A stretch of DNA of 64,000 nucleotides, taken from assembly GCA_936440205.1 (NCBI GenBank), contig OW387150.1, positions 11,196,152-11,260,151 of the forward strand. Reading direction: 5' to 3'. How positions within the stretch are numbered: the first letter of the stretch is position 1; each line of letters opens with the position of its first letter. The notes under the pieces are model-generated. The model saw only the letters and a program-made list of their open reading frames with translations, was not told where the DNA came from and ran no database searches. The DNA comes from Lepidonotus clava (taxonomy: Eukaryota; Annelida; Polychaeta; Phyllodocida; Polynoidae). This document shows positions 11,727 through 20,905 of this stretch, in pieces. Made by a program: the position numbers and the translations under genes.

Positions 11727-14397
11727 ATGGTGTATCATAGGTTTATCTTTATTTTTCATACCATTCTGTTATTCTGTAATATTCGGTTTTCTCATTTTGT
11801 GAAGTTTACAAGCAAATTCCAACATCTGACAAACATTTCAGAAGTCATGCTTCAACCTGAATTGCAGCATACTTCTTTGAAAGAGGTGTCTGTTGGGGAA
11901 ATGATGGAGTGCTCTATGAGGTGCATGTCTCATGAATGTATCATGTTTGGTCTAAAAGACAAAGATGGGGCAAAATCAGAAACCTGCCTTATTTGGACTC
12001 CAAGCTCTGAAGCAATACAGAACCTGACTGAAAACCTACCATCTTCAGGGTTATATGTGAGACATAATCCAGGTACAGTATATTTTTATTGCTGTTTTTG
12101 GTTTATTAAACATTATTAAACATTATTGACTAATTGCATTTAACAAAACCACTAGTGAAAAAATGCCAATGAGGGCATTTATTAAGTTATACAATATTTC
12201 AACATTAATATGACACAACTTGTCATCATAAGCCAGAGGTGCATGACGAAAGGCTCTCCAGTAAATTTCTTTTAGGATCTGGAAAACAGGTTATTTATCT
12301 TCTACAGTGGAGGACCCTTCTTTGGGAGGCAAAATGTGATACATAATTCTTTCAAATGTGATATCTATCTATGACCTTCCTATTTGCATGATTACAAGCA
12401 AGTGTGTAAAATCCAAATAAAGTAGGTTTTGCTGAGAGTTCTATCATGCAGTATTTTTCCTAAAATAGAATGATAGTCTGCAGGTTAGATATCAGATCTT
12501 GCTATACTATTTCACCTTTGCATCATAGGCTATTTACGGTACCGTCTATTCGCACATCCACACATCTACACATCTACACATCTAAATCACCACACATCTG
12601 CCAGACAAGTGATGATGACAGTTTCGGAAATACGCTGATTTAGATGTGGGCCCACGCGTGATGATTATATTGCCGGCCCCTGCGCGATGATCATTGGAAG
12701 AAATACGGGACGCCTTGGGGTCCATGCGCGATGACTTGGGGTCCAAGCGCGATGATTTGCAGCACACGTGGGCCTACAGATGTGTCCAGTCATCGCGCAT
12801 GGGCCCGCGGATGTGTCCAGTCATCGCGCATGGGCCCGCAGATGTGTCCAGTCATCGCACATGGGCCCGCAGATGTGTCCAGTCATCGCGCATGGGCCCG
12901 CGGATGTGTCCAGTCATCGCGCATGGGCCCGCGGATGTGTGATTTTTCAGATGTGTGATTTGTTTTAGATGTGAGAATAGAATCGGCCGCTATTTACATA
13001 GTATAATTCCAATGCCTCTTTTAACCCAAGGAAGGGGGATGGTTTTTAGATTTTTTTAAAGTGTGTTTACATATTTGATGAAAGGCCCCTATCTTAACAT
13101 GGTCATTTCTATTTTAGAACTATTATTTCATGTTTTATACCATAGAAACGCCAAAGGACTGTGCATCCTTACAAACATCAGGTGCTGTTGGAAATAGTCC
13201 ACATTGGATTTTTCTTTCAAAGAAGAAATGGGTCAAAGCCTTTTGTGACTTCAAAACTGATGATGGAGGGTGGACAGTAATTACTATTTGAGATTTTTTC
13301 CAGTTATTTCCATCATTTTTAAAAGTACCCTGATAAATACTTCAACATTTAATTTTAAATGAAAACAGGGCATTCCTAAACTAAAGCAATCAACCATAAT
13401 CAGAAATGCTATTTTTCAATCTTCTTTATATAAACCTTAAAACTAATATTATTTTTGATTCTATGTAAATAATTGCACACATTCAGTTGGAGTAAGGTGA
13501 TTTCTTTTATTGATAGAAATGAATCTCTGCTCTTTTCAGGTATTTCAGAGGAGGAGATATGGAGATTGTGATTTTTACCGTCCATGGGCTGAATACAAAG
13601 ATGGTTTTGGAAATCTTTTCAAAGATTTCTGGTTAGGCAATGATAACTTGAACCTCATGACAAATAATGATGAATATGAACTAAGAGTAGACCTATGGGA
13701 TTTTGAAGGTAACCATGCCTTTGCTAAATACACAACAGTCAAGATTGGTACTGAGGATTTGAATTACAAACTGACATTGGGCACTTACGAAACAGGATCT
13801 ACTGCAGGCAAGTCAATTCAGGAATTGTACCATAATTCAATTATAGTTAATTATAACAGTTTTATATCTCAGAGAAAGAGATATCAACTTGACCCGGTTC
13901 TCAATCAAAAGTTGGAACATAGAGAAGTATATTCACATGAATGAACCATATATGAGGTAATATTAATTTTCATCAAATGACTCATACAACTAGCTGTTAT
14001 TATAATCATTATTGTAATTGGCATACTTGTTAGTTTTGTGACAACCAAAAAAGACCTTGAAAATGTAAATGTTGTTTATTGAATTGAAAAAAGAAAAAGT
14101 AAAACATAAATGTAATGTAGTTTGTGATAATTTGCAGGCAATTCTCTCAACTATCACAATGGACGGCCATTCAGTACCTATGACAGAGATAATGACGCAT
14201 GGGCTGCCAACTGTGCATCTTCACATGATAAAGGGGCTTGGTGGTATGGTGTCTGTTCTCACTCCAACTTGAATGGTCCTTGGAAAACAACCACCATAAC
14301 AACCAACAATTTAGAGTCCATTAACTGGTATCACTGGAAAAATAAACGTGTTCCTCTGAAAAGTGAAATGAAACTTAGACCCACTTCTTGGAAATAA
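11727..14397 (+). CDS. PAN/apple + fibrinogen-C lectin, gene 3 (four exons)
   Basis: Exons read as 11727-12072, 13146-13276, 13540-13807 and 14138-14397, the same lengths and phases as gene 2 (1005 coding bases, 334 residues). Signal peptide (HTILLFCNIRF core), PAN/apple-like module (EMMECSMRC, HECIMFG, ETCLIW), then a fibrinogen-related domain with CDFKTDDGGWT, DFWLGNDN, YELRVDLWDF, the calcium-site-like DRDNDAW, NCASS, GAWWYGVCSHSNLNG and EMKLRP. Predicted to be a secreted lectin-like protein. All frames are open. The first donor is a good GTACAG; the third is GCAAGT (GC-AG intron). Intron 1 carries a MITE absent from gene 2, so it arrived after the duplication. About 640 bases downstream begins the Polinton. 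Confidence 0.9.
12538..12989. mobile_element. Non-autonomous MITE-like DNA element in intron 1 of gene 3
   Basis: 452 bp flanked by an 8-bp direct repeat CTATTTAC (12530-12537 and 12990-12997). The ends are imperfect inverted repeats (GGTACCGTCTATTCGCAC against complement GGCCGATTCTATTCTCAC). The interior has CACATCTA runs at one side, TAGATGTG at the other, and a GC-rich minisatellite. The equivalent intron of gene 2 shows an unoccupied site (ATTCACATAGTACC). The 8-bp duplication is typical of hAT-type insertion, but the ends do not clearly match a family I know. Confidence 0.7.
12779..12935. repeat. 31-bp minisatellite, five units, inside the MITE
   Basis: Units start at about 12781, 12812, 12843, 12874 and 12905, each with TGTGTCCAGTCATCGC followed by GCATGGGCCCGC. 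Identity is high, so expansion is recent. The overlapping open frames here are repeat artefacts. Confidence 0.9.
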
Positions 14398-15032
14398 TAA
14401 ATGAATGGGGTACAGTCAAGCAGATTAAGGACTAGTATGATCACTGGATATACTCCGTTTCCACGAGTCTGTGCACTGACCTTTCCGTGGACATCATACT
14501 TTGGTTCAGGCCTTTTGCGCTAGGGATGTGCCACACTAATGAAACGGTATATAGGTTCCATAATGTATTTTCATGGATGCAAGCAGAGCAGAAGCAGGGG
14601 CTATGGGGCCAGACAGATACATCATAGGTGTGTGGTAACAGGGCTTGTGTGGACCAAAGATAAACAAGACCGCAAAGATATTTTTTCAAGGATCCAACAA
14701 TCTAGGCCTAAGCTTCATAGATACATCACCTGATAATAATACTTCTCCCCATCCTAGCAGAATGATGAAGTTACATTGAACTTTAAGGACACGCTCAGCA
14801 CAGATCATAAAGCAATAACGTGACGATCACTAATAAATGACTAATTCAATATTGCTTTAACCTGTTAAAGTCAGAATGAAAACAGTAGTACCTGGTAGGT
14901 TAGCAATTGCTATAATTCATTGTAAATACTATTGATAAGATTTACAATAAATGTAAGCAAGGGGCAAAATAATTAATATATTTCCTAGCAAATTATGATA
15001 CATGTTGTTATATTAATAGTAACTACATGACA
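14398..15032. other. Spacer between lectin gene 3 and the Polinton
   Basis: Resembles the downstream region of gene 2 for several hundred bases. No gene seen. AATAAA near the stop codon of gene 3 may serve as a polyadenylation signal. Confidence 0.45.
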
Positions 15033-15038
15033 TATACA

Positions 15039-15310
15039 AGTAGTATAGGGATAGCTCGAGTTCAAACTGAACTCGAGCTATTATTTTAACCCCCCCCCCT
15101 TAGAAACAGCTCGAGTTCAAACTGAACTCGAGCTATTATTTTGACCCCCCCCCCAGAAAACAGATCGAGTTCAAACTGAACTTGAGTTACTATTTTAACC
15201 CCCCTCCCTAGAAAACAGATCGAGTTTAAACTGAACTAGAGTTACTATTTTAACCTCCTTCCTTCCCTTACTTTGAGAAACAGATCAAGTTCAGTTCCAG
15301 TTACTTTTGA
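15039..15310. repeat. Left terminal array of palindromic units
   Basis: After the AGTAGTA terminus come units starting near 15053, 15108, 15162, 15217 and 15282 (period 54-65). The first is a near-perfect palindrome: ATAGCTCGAGTTCA, spacer AAC, then the complement (15051-15081). Each unit is followed by TATTTTAAC and a C run (9-10 C in the first two). Units degrade inward. The GCTCGAGTTC word also occurs in the right terminal palindrome. Confidence 0.85.
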
Positions 15311-15420
15311 TCGTTTCTTTTACTTTGAGAAGCAGAGTTGAATACTGAATTTGTCGGTGTTAGCTTAAAGTTTCTAATTTTATCGTTTATGGGATTGTTA
15401 TTGTACGAAACAGGCAGTGG

Positions 15421-15437
15421 TGACGTATCTTTATAAG
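15421..15437 (+). promoter_or_regulatory. Left-end ATF/CRE-like site plus TATA box, inward
   Basis: TGACGTAT at 15421 is followed directly by TTATAAG at 15431, pointing into the element about 310 bases before the dUTPase gene. A similar pair faces inward at the right end. A core promoter for the leftmost genes is inferred by analogy with adenovirus ends. Confidence 0.4.
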
Positions 15438-15727
15438 TTAGACTCTTCACCGTTTCTCTTGCCTCCACTATTTTTTATTTGATTTATGCGAACACATGTA
15501 TTTAGATAACTTGGTTTGTTATTTCTTATGTTCATGTGGCGTACGTGACATGTTGAAGCAAGGTCTTGAGAAAGGTTACGCTTTGTCGTCTGTAAGGACT
15601 GCACATGTGGTGAGATAGTTTTTTAATTGTGAGAATCTGGTTTTGGTTGTTTCTAGAAATGTTTTTGAGATCACCCTGTTTGCACAAATTGTAGGATGTG
15701 GTGGTTTATTTTATTATTCGTACTATG

Positions 15728-15746
15728 AAATCTTCTTGAGATAAGC
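15728..15746 (+). promoter_or_regulatory. Gene-junction motif before dUTPase
   Basis: AAATCTTCTTGAGATAAGC ends exactly at the dUTPase ATG. Close variants (AAATGTTCTTGNGATA) sit at many other junctions in the element, including directly before the ATG at 33841. Likely a shared transcription signal; function not shown. Confidence 0.45.
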
Positions 15747-16169
15747 ATGAAAATGAAGTTTGTAAAGTTAACAGATCGAGCTTTTACTCCGAAGAGGACA
15801 TCGTCATGTTCTGCAGGATTAGACTTGTTTAGTGCGTATGATTATATAATTCATCCGAAAGATAAGGTTTTAGTTTTAACTGATATTCAAATTGAATTTC
15901 CTTCAGAATGTTATGGTCGTATAGCACCTCGTTCAGGTCTTGCATGGAAGCATTTTATTGATGTTGGTGCAGGTGTTATAGATCAGGATTATAGAGGAAA
16001 TATAAAAGTTTTGTTATTTAATTTTGGTGATATTGAATATCGAATTTATAGAGGAGATAGAGTTGCCCAGCTTATAATAGAACGGATATTTATTGTAGAA
16101 TTAGAAGAAGTTTTAAGTATAGATAGTAGTTTTCGTTCTAGTTTAGGGTTTGGTTCTTCTGGTTATTAG
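15747..16169 (+). CDS. dut: dUTPase (trimeric type)
   Basis: 140 residues, the usual length of a trimeric dUTP diphosphatase, which turns dUTP into dUMP and pyrophosphate and so keeps uracil out of newly made DNA. All five family motifs can be read in order: SAGLDLFSAYD (about 22-32), PRSGLAWKH (about 69-77), GVIDQDYRGNIKV (about 84-96), RGDRVAQLI, and the C-terminal Arg/Gly segment SSLGFGSSGY. The frame is open with no intron. It is the first gene of the element, preceded by the junction motif, and the next gene starts one base after its stop. dUTPases are common accessory genes in large DNA viruses. Part of the Polinton. Confidence 0.95.
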   Translation: MKMKFVKLTDRAFTPKRTSSCSAGLDLFSAYDYIIHPKDKVLVLTDIQIEFPSECYGRIAPRSGLAWKHFIDVGAGVIDQDYRGNIKVLLFNFGDIEYRIYRGDRVAQLIIERIFIVELEEVLSIDSSFRSSLGFGSSGY

Positions 16170-16170
16170 T

Positions 16171-17283
16171 ATGGACTTAGATTGTGATGATTTGTTTATA
16201 GCAGACATTACTGACATTTACGATGATGAATTTAACGAGAGTTTTGATAGTGATTTAGTTACTTTTACAGAGAATATTTTAGATAATAATGTCAAGTTTG
16301 ATGGATTTTTGAATAATGATTTAGATGAGTTAAAATTTGATTCGGTTAAGGAATCACAAGTAGATTTAAAGGAATTTGAAAGTGATTTAAGTTTTATTGA
16401 AGTTGATAAGAGTGATGTTGCAGGTTTGTTAGACGATAATGACATTATTTTTGATCCAAGGAATGATTTTTCTGAAAAGGAGAAAGATGAAAGTATAGAT
16501 TTAAATTTAGACTTGTGTTCAAGTAAAGAGCATGTAAAATCGTCTTCAATATTGTGCTTAAGTAATGAACATCAGTTTGAAGATATTAAATGGTTTGATT
16601 TAAAGATAGAGTCAAAAATTATAGAGTTGAAATTTAGCGAATTGAACGTTGAGACAAATAAGATATTTAGATCTTTTGAGGAAAGATTATTTTCTTTTAA
16701 AACATTTTGTCCTTTAATGGAAGAGAATTATATGATAATACTTGCACGAGCGGGGTTTTATTGTAATGGTTTGAAAAGTCGAGCTTTCGAATGTTTCTTC
16801 TGTAATTTTAGAATAGGTAAAAATTGTCTAGATACTTTAGGTGTTTTTCCGGGAAAGTCTTGGAGTTTAAGATGTGTTAGTGATTCTCATTTTTATAGTA
16901 CAGGTTGTTGGTATAGTAAAATGTTACTAACTTTATTGGATTCAGAGATTTCTTATTGTTATAAGAAGATGCTTAATCATATTTTTGTAAGAAAGTTAGA
17001 GATAGATAAGGCAGTATTTGGTAGTATTCCTTGTTGTAAATATGGTGATTCTGTGTTAAGGCTTTCGTTGAGTTCTAATGCTTATGATATTTTAGAACAT
17101 TTCTTTTTTTCTCCTTCTTGTTGGCGAGCCGTGTGTTTGATTGCAACTTATTTGCAGAAGACTGATTTTCTGTTTGATTTTTATTTATTCATAGTGGATT
17201 TTAAATATTTTTGTTTTAAGAAGATGTTCTTAATGGGTAGAGATGAAATTATGAGTTTTGATTGTTCTGGAATAGATTATTAA
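16171..17283 (+). CDS. Acidic protein with a BIR-like (IAP) zinc domain
   Basis: 370 residues from ATG 16171, one base after the dUTPase stop. The first 130 residues are strongly acidic (many Asp, Glu, Ser). Around residues 177-250 there is a baculovirus IAP repeat-like pattern: EERLFSFKTF, then LARAGFYCNGLKSRAFECFFC (split here as LARAGFYCNG and ECFFC), then a histidine and cysteine in DSHFYSTGC. The segment between the CxxC and the His is longer than in a standard BIR, so the fold is probable rather than certain. BIR proteins bind caspases or related partners and block cell death; an anti-apoptotic role here is inference. The rest is Cys/Phe-rich and unrecognised. Part of the Polinton. Confidence 0.6.
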   Translation: MDLDCDDLFIADITDIYDDEFNESFDSDLVTFTENILDNNVKFDGFLNNDLDELKFDSVKESQVDLKEFESDLSFIEVDKSDVAGLLDDNDIIFDPRNDFSEKEKDESIDLNLDLCSSKEHVKSSSILCLSNEHQFEDIKWFDLKIESKIIELKFSELNVETNKIFRSFEERLFSFKTFCPLMEENYMIILARAGFYCNGLKSRAFECFFCNFRIGKNCLDTLGVFPGKSWSLRCVSDSHFYSTGCWYSKMLLTLLDSEISYCYKKMLNHIFVRKLEIDKAVFGSIPCCKYGDSVLRLSLSSNAYDILEHFFFSPSCWRAVCLIATYLQKTDFLFDFYLFIVDFKYFCFKKMFLMGRDEIMSFDCSGIDY

Positions 17284-17722
17284 TGAACCGGATACACATT
17301 GGGTTTGTTTTATTTCATATCGTAAGAATCTATTATTGCTTGTGCTACATTGTTAGAAATAAGTCTACTTCCTTTCTCATGGTAGTCGTTCTACGCCTTT
17401 TCTCATGGCAGCCGTAGTCAGTGATTTATAATAATGTGTTTTCATCTGCAGTTTCTTTTACGATTTATGAGGGTGTATTGCGTGTAACAGGCATCTTCGC
17501 ATACCAGGCTCCAGCTTGGTAGGACGGTAGTGGCGAGAGGGACTTTGACTTGAGAAGATGGTAACAGGTGTCCGTTGCTTTAACGTTAGTGCTTATATAA
17601 AATATTTGGTTTATTGCTTCTGTGTTGTCATGTAATGAGAAGTTTTTCAACGTTAGGTTGTAAAGGTTTTGCTTTTCTCACGGTCTTGGAAGACGGTTCG
17701 AAGGTTTTTTACATGCACAAGC

Positions 17723-17791
17723 TATATAAGAGACGACGCGGATCCTGCGGCGTCGCATTTGACCAAGGCGTTTCGTCGGGACGTCCGAGGT
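17723..17791 (+). promoter_or_regulatory. TATA promoter followed by a splice donor
   Basis: TATATAAG at 17723-17730 is followed by a GC-rich stretch and, 60 bases on, a good donor CCGAG|GTAAGAG (GT at 17790). A matching acceptor TATTTCAG|GT lies at 18191-18198. This fits a short untranslated first exon spliced to something downstream; which gene it serves is unknown. Confidence 0.45.
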
Positions 17792-17821
17792 AAGAGCTGC
17801 TCTTTACTGTACTGTCGAGGC

Positions 17822-17955
17822 GAGATTGGTAATATTTGAGAGTGGACATGTAACTTTTCGATATATAAATGTGGAAATGTTAATTCAGAGATTGGTAATA
17901 TTCAAGGTTAAGGTGGACATGTAACTTTTCGATACATAAATGTGGAATGTTGAGA
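17822..17955. repeat. Tandem duplication, 66-bp period
   Basis: Two copies starting GAGATTGGTAATATT at 17822 and 17888, each containing GTGGACATGTAACTTTTCGA. High identity. Confidence 0.85.
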
Positions 17956-18705
17956 TGATGAGAGTTGGAAATTTAAACTTTTCGTTAGATGATTAGTAGG
18001 AAATGTTTATTTCGATTCGGTATTAAGGTAGTTTGACATTGTTTGATATGATTGAAAAGATTTGTAGAAAATGTAAATTTATGATTCGATGCATTTGTTC
18101 TAATTGGAATATTTTAAAGTAAACTAAAGAGTTCATTGCGATTGAAATATTTTATTTTGTTTATAATAGTAGAAGTAAATAATATTTTCATATTTCAGGT
18201 GCGGTCTTCTTTTCGTTTTCGCTTTCGTTTGCGGGTTTGCGTATGTTGTACGTGATGTGAGTATATTATAACTTTATATATTATGTTACTTTACGTTTCA
18301 AATAATGATATGGCTTTTCCTTTTGGTAATAGTCTTGAGACTAAACCGGTAATTGACGTCTAATTCTAAAAGGCTAGGACGGTTCTTGTTTAGTTATAAC
18401 AATGCATAATGATAAAATTTAAAATTCATTGGGTTTACATAATGTATACAAATATTTATATATACAAGTAAAGCTTTTCACATATGGTGTTCGGTTATAA
18501 CAATGCATAATGGTAAATTCATTTGGTTTACATAATGTACATAAGTATTTACATTTAAATTTGTTTAAGTACGAATGATGTGTATTTGTTGAGAATATAT
18601 TTGATATTGTGTTTTGTGAGTTTTGTGAGAGTGAAAGTTTTGTGTTTTGTGAGAGTGAACGTGTTTTGTGAGAGTGAGTTTTTGTGATGTATTTAAAGTG
18701 TGTAT

Positions 18706-19603
18706 TTAAAGTGTAGAGAATGTTTCGAGAGGTGGTTCAGAGAAAGTTTCTAGAGGTGGCGAAGGAAAGCTATTTTCGTCGACGGGACGCAGTATTTCCA
18801 TTTCATACATTTCGGTGGTTGGTAGTTCGTAAAAGAAATTTGCGGGTAATGGTACTCTTGGAGTGAATATTGGTCTTGGGTCATTAGTTTCAATTTCAAA
18901 ATCGTCAAAATTATAATTTGGATTTAAAAAATAAGTTCGACTATATTTTTGTTTAGGCTTTTGTTTTATAAAGTGTACGATGAATGTTATTGTCAAGGTT
19001 ATTGTTACAAAAGAAATTAATCCGATCGTTATTTTCAAAGTCGAGCTTAGATGCGAGTTGTGGCTATTTGGTGTAAGCGTGAGTGTGGTTGAAGTGTAGC
19101 TATTTGATGTATACGCGAGTGTGGTTGAAGTGTAAGTTGTGTATAGTTGTAAGGTGCGACTTTTTGTTGTAGTTGGTTGTGGTGTCCAGTTGCGTTGAGT
19201 TGATTGTTTGTGAGAAGGCTGCATAGGTTCCTGTGGTGTATGTTTAAGAGGTTGTGTAGGTCGTTGTGTAGATTGTGTTGGAGGGTGCGTAGATTGTGTT
19301 GGAGGGTGCGTAGGTTGTGTAGATTGTGTAGGAGGGTGCGTCGTATTATGTGAAGGTAGTTGCTTTGTAAAGTTTTGGTTAGATGATTGTTTAGTTGTTG
19401 ATTGTGCAGGTTGTTGTGGGGTTGGAGTGCTGGTTTTGTGCGTACTTGAAGATGTACTTGTGTGTGTTGATGTTTGTACGTGTGTTGTACTTTGTATTGA
19501 AGACAAAGTGGATCGTAAGGTCGAGTGATACGGTGTAAGGTTGGATGCTGGCTTGGTTGTTCGTCCGTTCGGTTTTGTGATCGTTTGATGAGTGATAGAA
19601 GTT
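18706..19603 (-). CDS. Ser/Thr/Pro-rich membrane protein region (mucin-like stalk, TM, tail)
   Basis: The minus-strand frame is open from 19603 to the stop at 18706. The first 200 or so residues are extremely rich in Ser, Thr, Pro and Gln, with short repeats of the type THPPTQST, as in O-glycosylated mucin stalks. A single hydrophobic segment follows (TIGLISFVTITLTITFIVHF), then a basic stop-transfer stretch (KQKPKQK) and a cytoplasmic tail of about 85 residues with PPLETF twice. No ATG opens the frame; a pyrimidine tract ending TTCTCACTTCAG sits at its upstream edge, so it may be a 3' exon. The minus-strand signal-peptide frame at 25.2-25.5 kb is a candidate partner exon; this is unproven. 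Likely a type I surface glycoprotein. Part of the Polinton. Confidence 0.6.
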
Positions 19604-20224
19604 CTGAAGTGAGAAGAAATATAGATTTATGTTTATCGTTTGATGAATATTTATATGTTGTATTTTCAGTTCGTGAGAAGAGGTGCAGAATCGGATTAAG
19701 GTAATTAGATTTTATTAATTTTAATTTTGTTATAGGATTGTACATTATAATTGATAGTTGTAGGATTTGCTTTAGGATTGTACATTAGAATTAGAAAGTT
19801 AGAATTCATAGTTACAGGATTGTCCGAGTGAGGGTAATTGTTGTCGTAGTGCTTGGTTCCGGTTGAATGTTTGCTAGCCTGTAAAGTAGTAGAATGATTC
19901 GTAATTAATATATATGCATGTAAATGAAATTGCTTTGTAGGATTATATTTAGTTATTTCTTACAATATGCGTATGTAAATGAAATTGCTAATTTCAATTT
20001 AGTTTAGTTTATTTCTTAGTCTTGTATTTCTGGATGGTTTAGTGTGAGTGGTTTTGACTAAGCGTGAGTGGTTTTATTTGTTAGTTAGGTTTGTTGAGAA
20101 ATAGGTTTTGTTTGTTTTGTTGAGAACAAAACCTATCATTTGTTGATTGAATAAATTCTTTCTTGAATTGTCAGTTAAGTCAAGTGGTCATTAGGTTTTA
20201 AGAAACATTCATTCATAGATTCGT

Positions 20225-20905
20225 TCACAAGATTCATTCGTGTTATTTCCAGTAAAATGGTTCTTGGGTTTCGATTCCTTCTTGGTGTAACATTCATCGA
20301 TTCCTTCTTGACATATTCATTCATCATAAGTTATTTCAAGTAAAAATGGTTCTTGGGTTTCGATTCCCTCTTGGTGTAACATTCATTCATAAGATTCATT
20401 CAACGTTGTTATTTCCAGTAAAAATGGTTCTTGGGTTTCGATTCCCTTTTGGTGTAACATTCATTCATAAGATTCATTCAACGTTCAGTTATTTCAAGTA
20501 AAAATGGTTCTTGGGTTTCGATCCCCTCTTGGTGTAACATTCATTCATAAGATTCATTCAACGTTCAGTTATTTCCAGTAAAAATGGTTATGGGGTTTCG
20601 ATTCCCTCTTGGTGTAACATTCATTCATAAGATTCATTCAACGTTCAGTTATTTCCAGTAAAATGGTTTTTGGGTTTCGATTCCTTCTTGGCGTAACATT
20701 CATTCATAGTTATTTCCAGTAAAAATGGTTATTGGGTTTCGATTCCCTCTTGGTATAACATTCATTCATAAGATAATCTACGAAAGGTGGCGCCACCTGA
20801 AGTTATTTCCAGTAAAAATGGTTATTGGGTTTCGATTCCCTCTTGGTGTAACATTCATTCATAAGATTCATTCAACGTTATCTATAGATAATCATGGGGT
20901 AGGGA
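20225..20905. repeat. Tandem array, about 80-bp units with B-box-like words
   Basis: Eight units, each with TTATTTCCAGTAAAAATGG, then GGGTTTCGATTCC, TCTTGGTGTAACATTC and ATTCATAAGATTCATTC. The core starts near 20268, 20357, 20434, 20514, 20594, 20673, 20735 and 20828, with a ninth at 21826. GTTTCGATTCC is close to the RNA polymerase III B box and TGGTGTAACAT to the A box. Unit lengths vary (about 62-93). Confidence 0.85.

Larger units (their letters stand above)
17284..18705. other. Gene-poor tract in the Polinton with promoter and tandem duplications
   Basis: No supported coding region. It holds a TATA promoter with a nearby splice donor (17723-17791), a 66-bp tandem duplication (17822-17955), a duplicated block of about 95 bp around 18400-18560, and a GTTTTGTGAGAGTGA repeat at 18607-18680. 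Confidence 0.5.

Noticed and set aside
12694-12968. Three overlapping open frames with repeated VSSHR/MGP peptides
   Set aside because: Produced by the 31-bp minisatellite, whose length is not a multiple of three, so every frame stays open.
19047-19745. Minus-strand His/Leu/Asn-rich frame overlapping the mucin-like region
   Set aside because: Shadow of the Ser/Thr/Pro-rich frame in the next register; the latter has a membrane span and a sensible tail.
20225-20905. CRISPR array
   Set aside because: Units are tandem repeats without unique spacers, and the window is eukaryotic.
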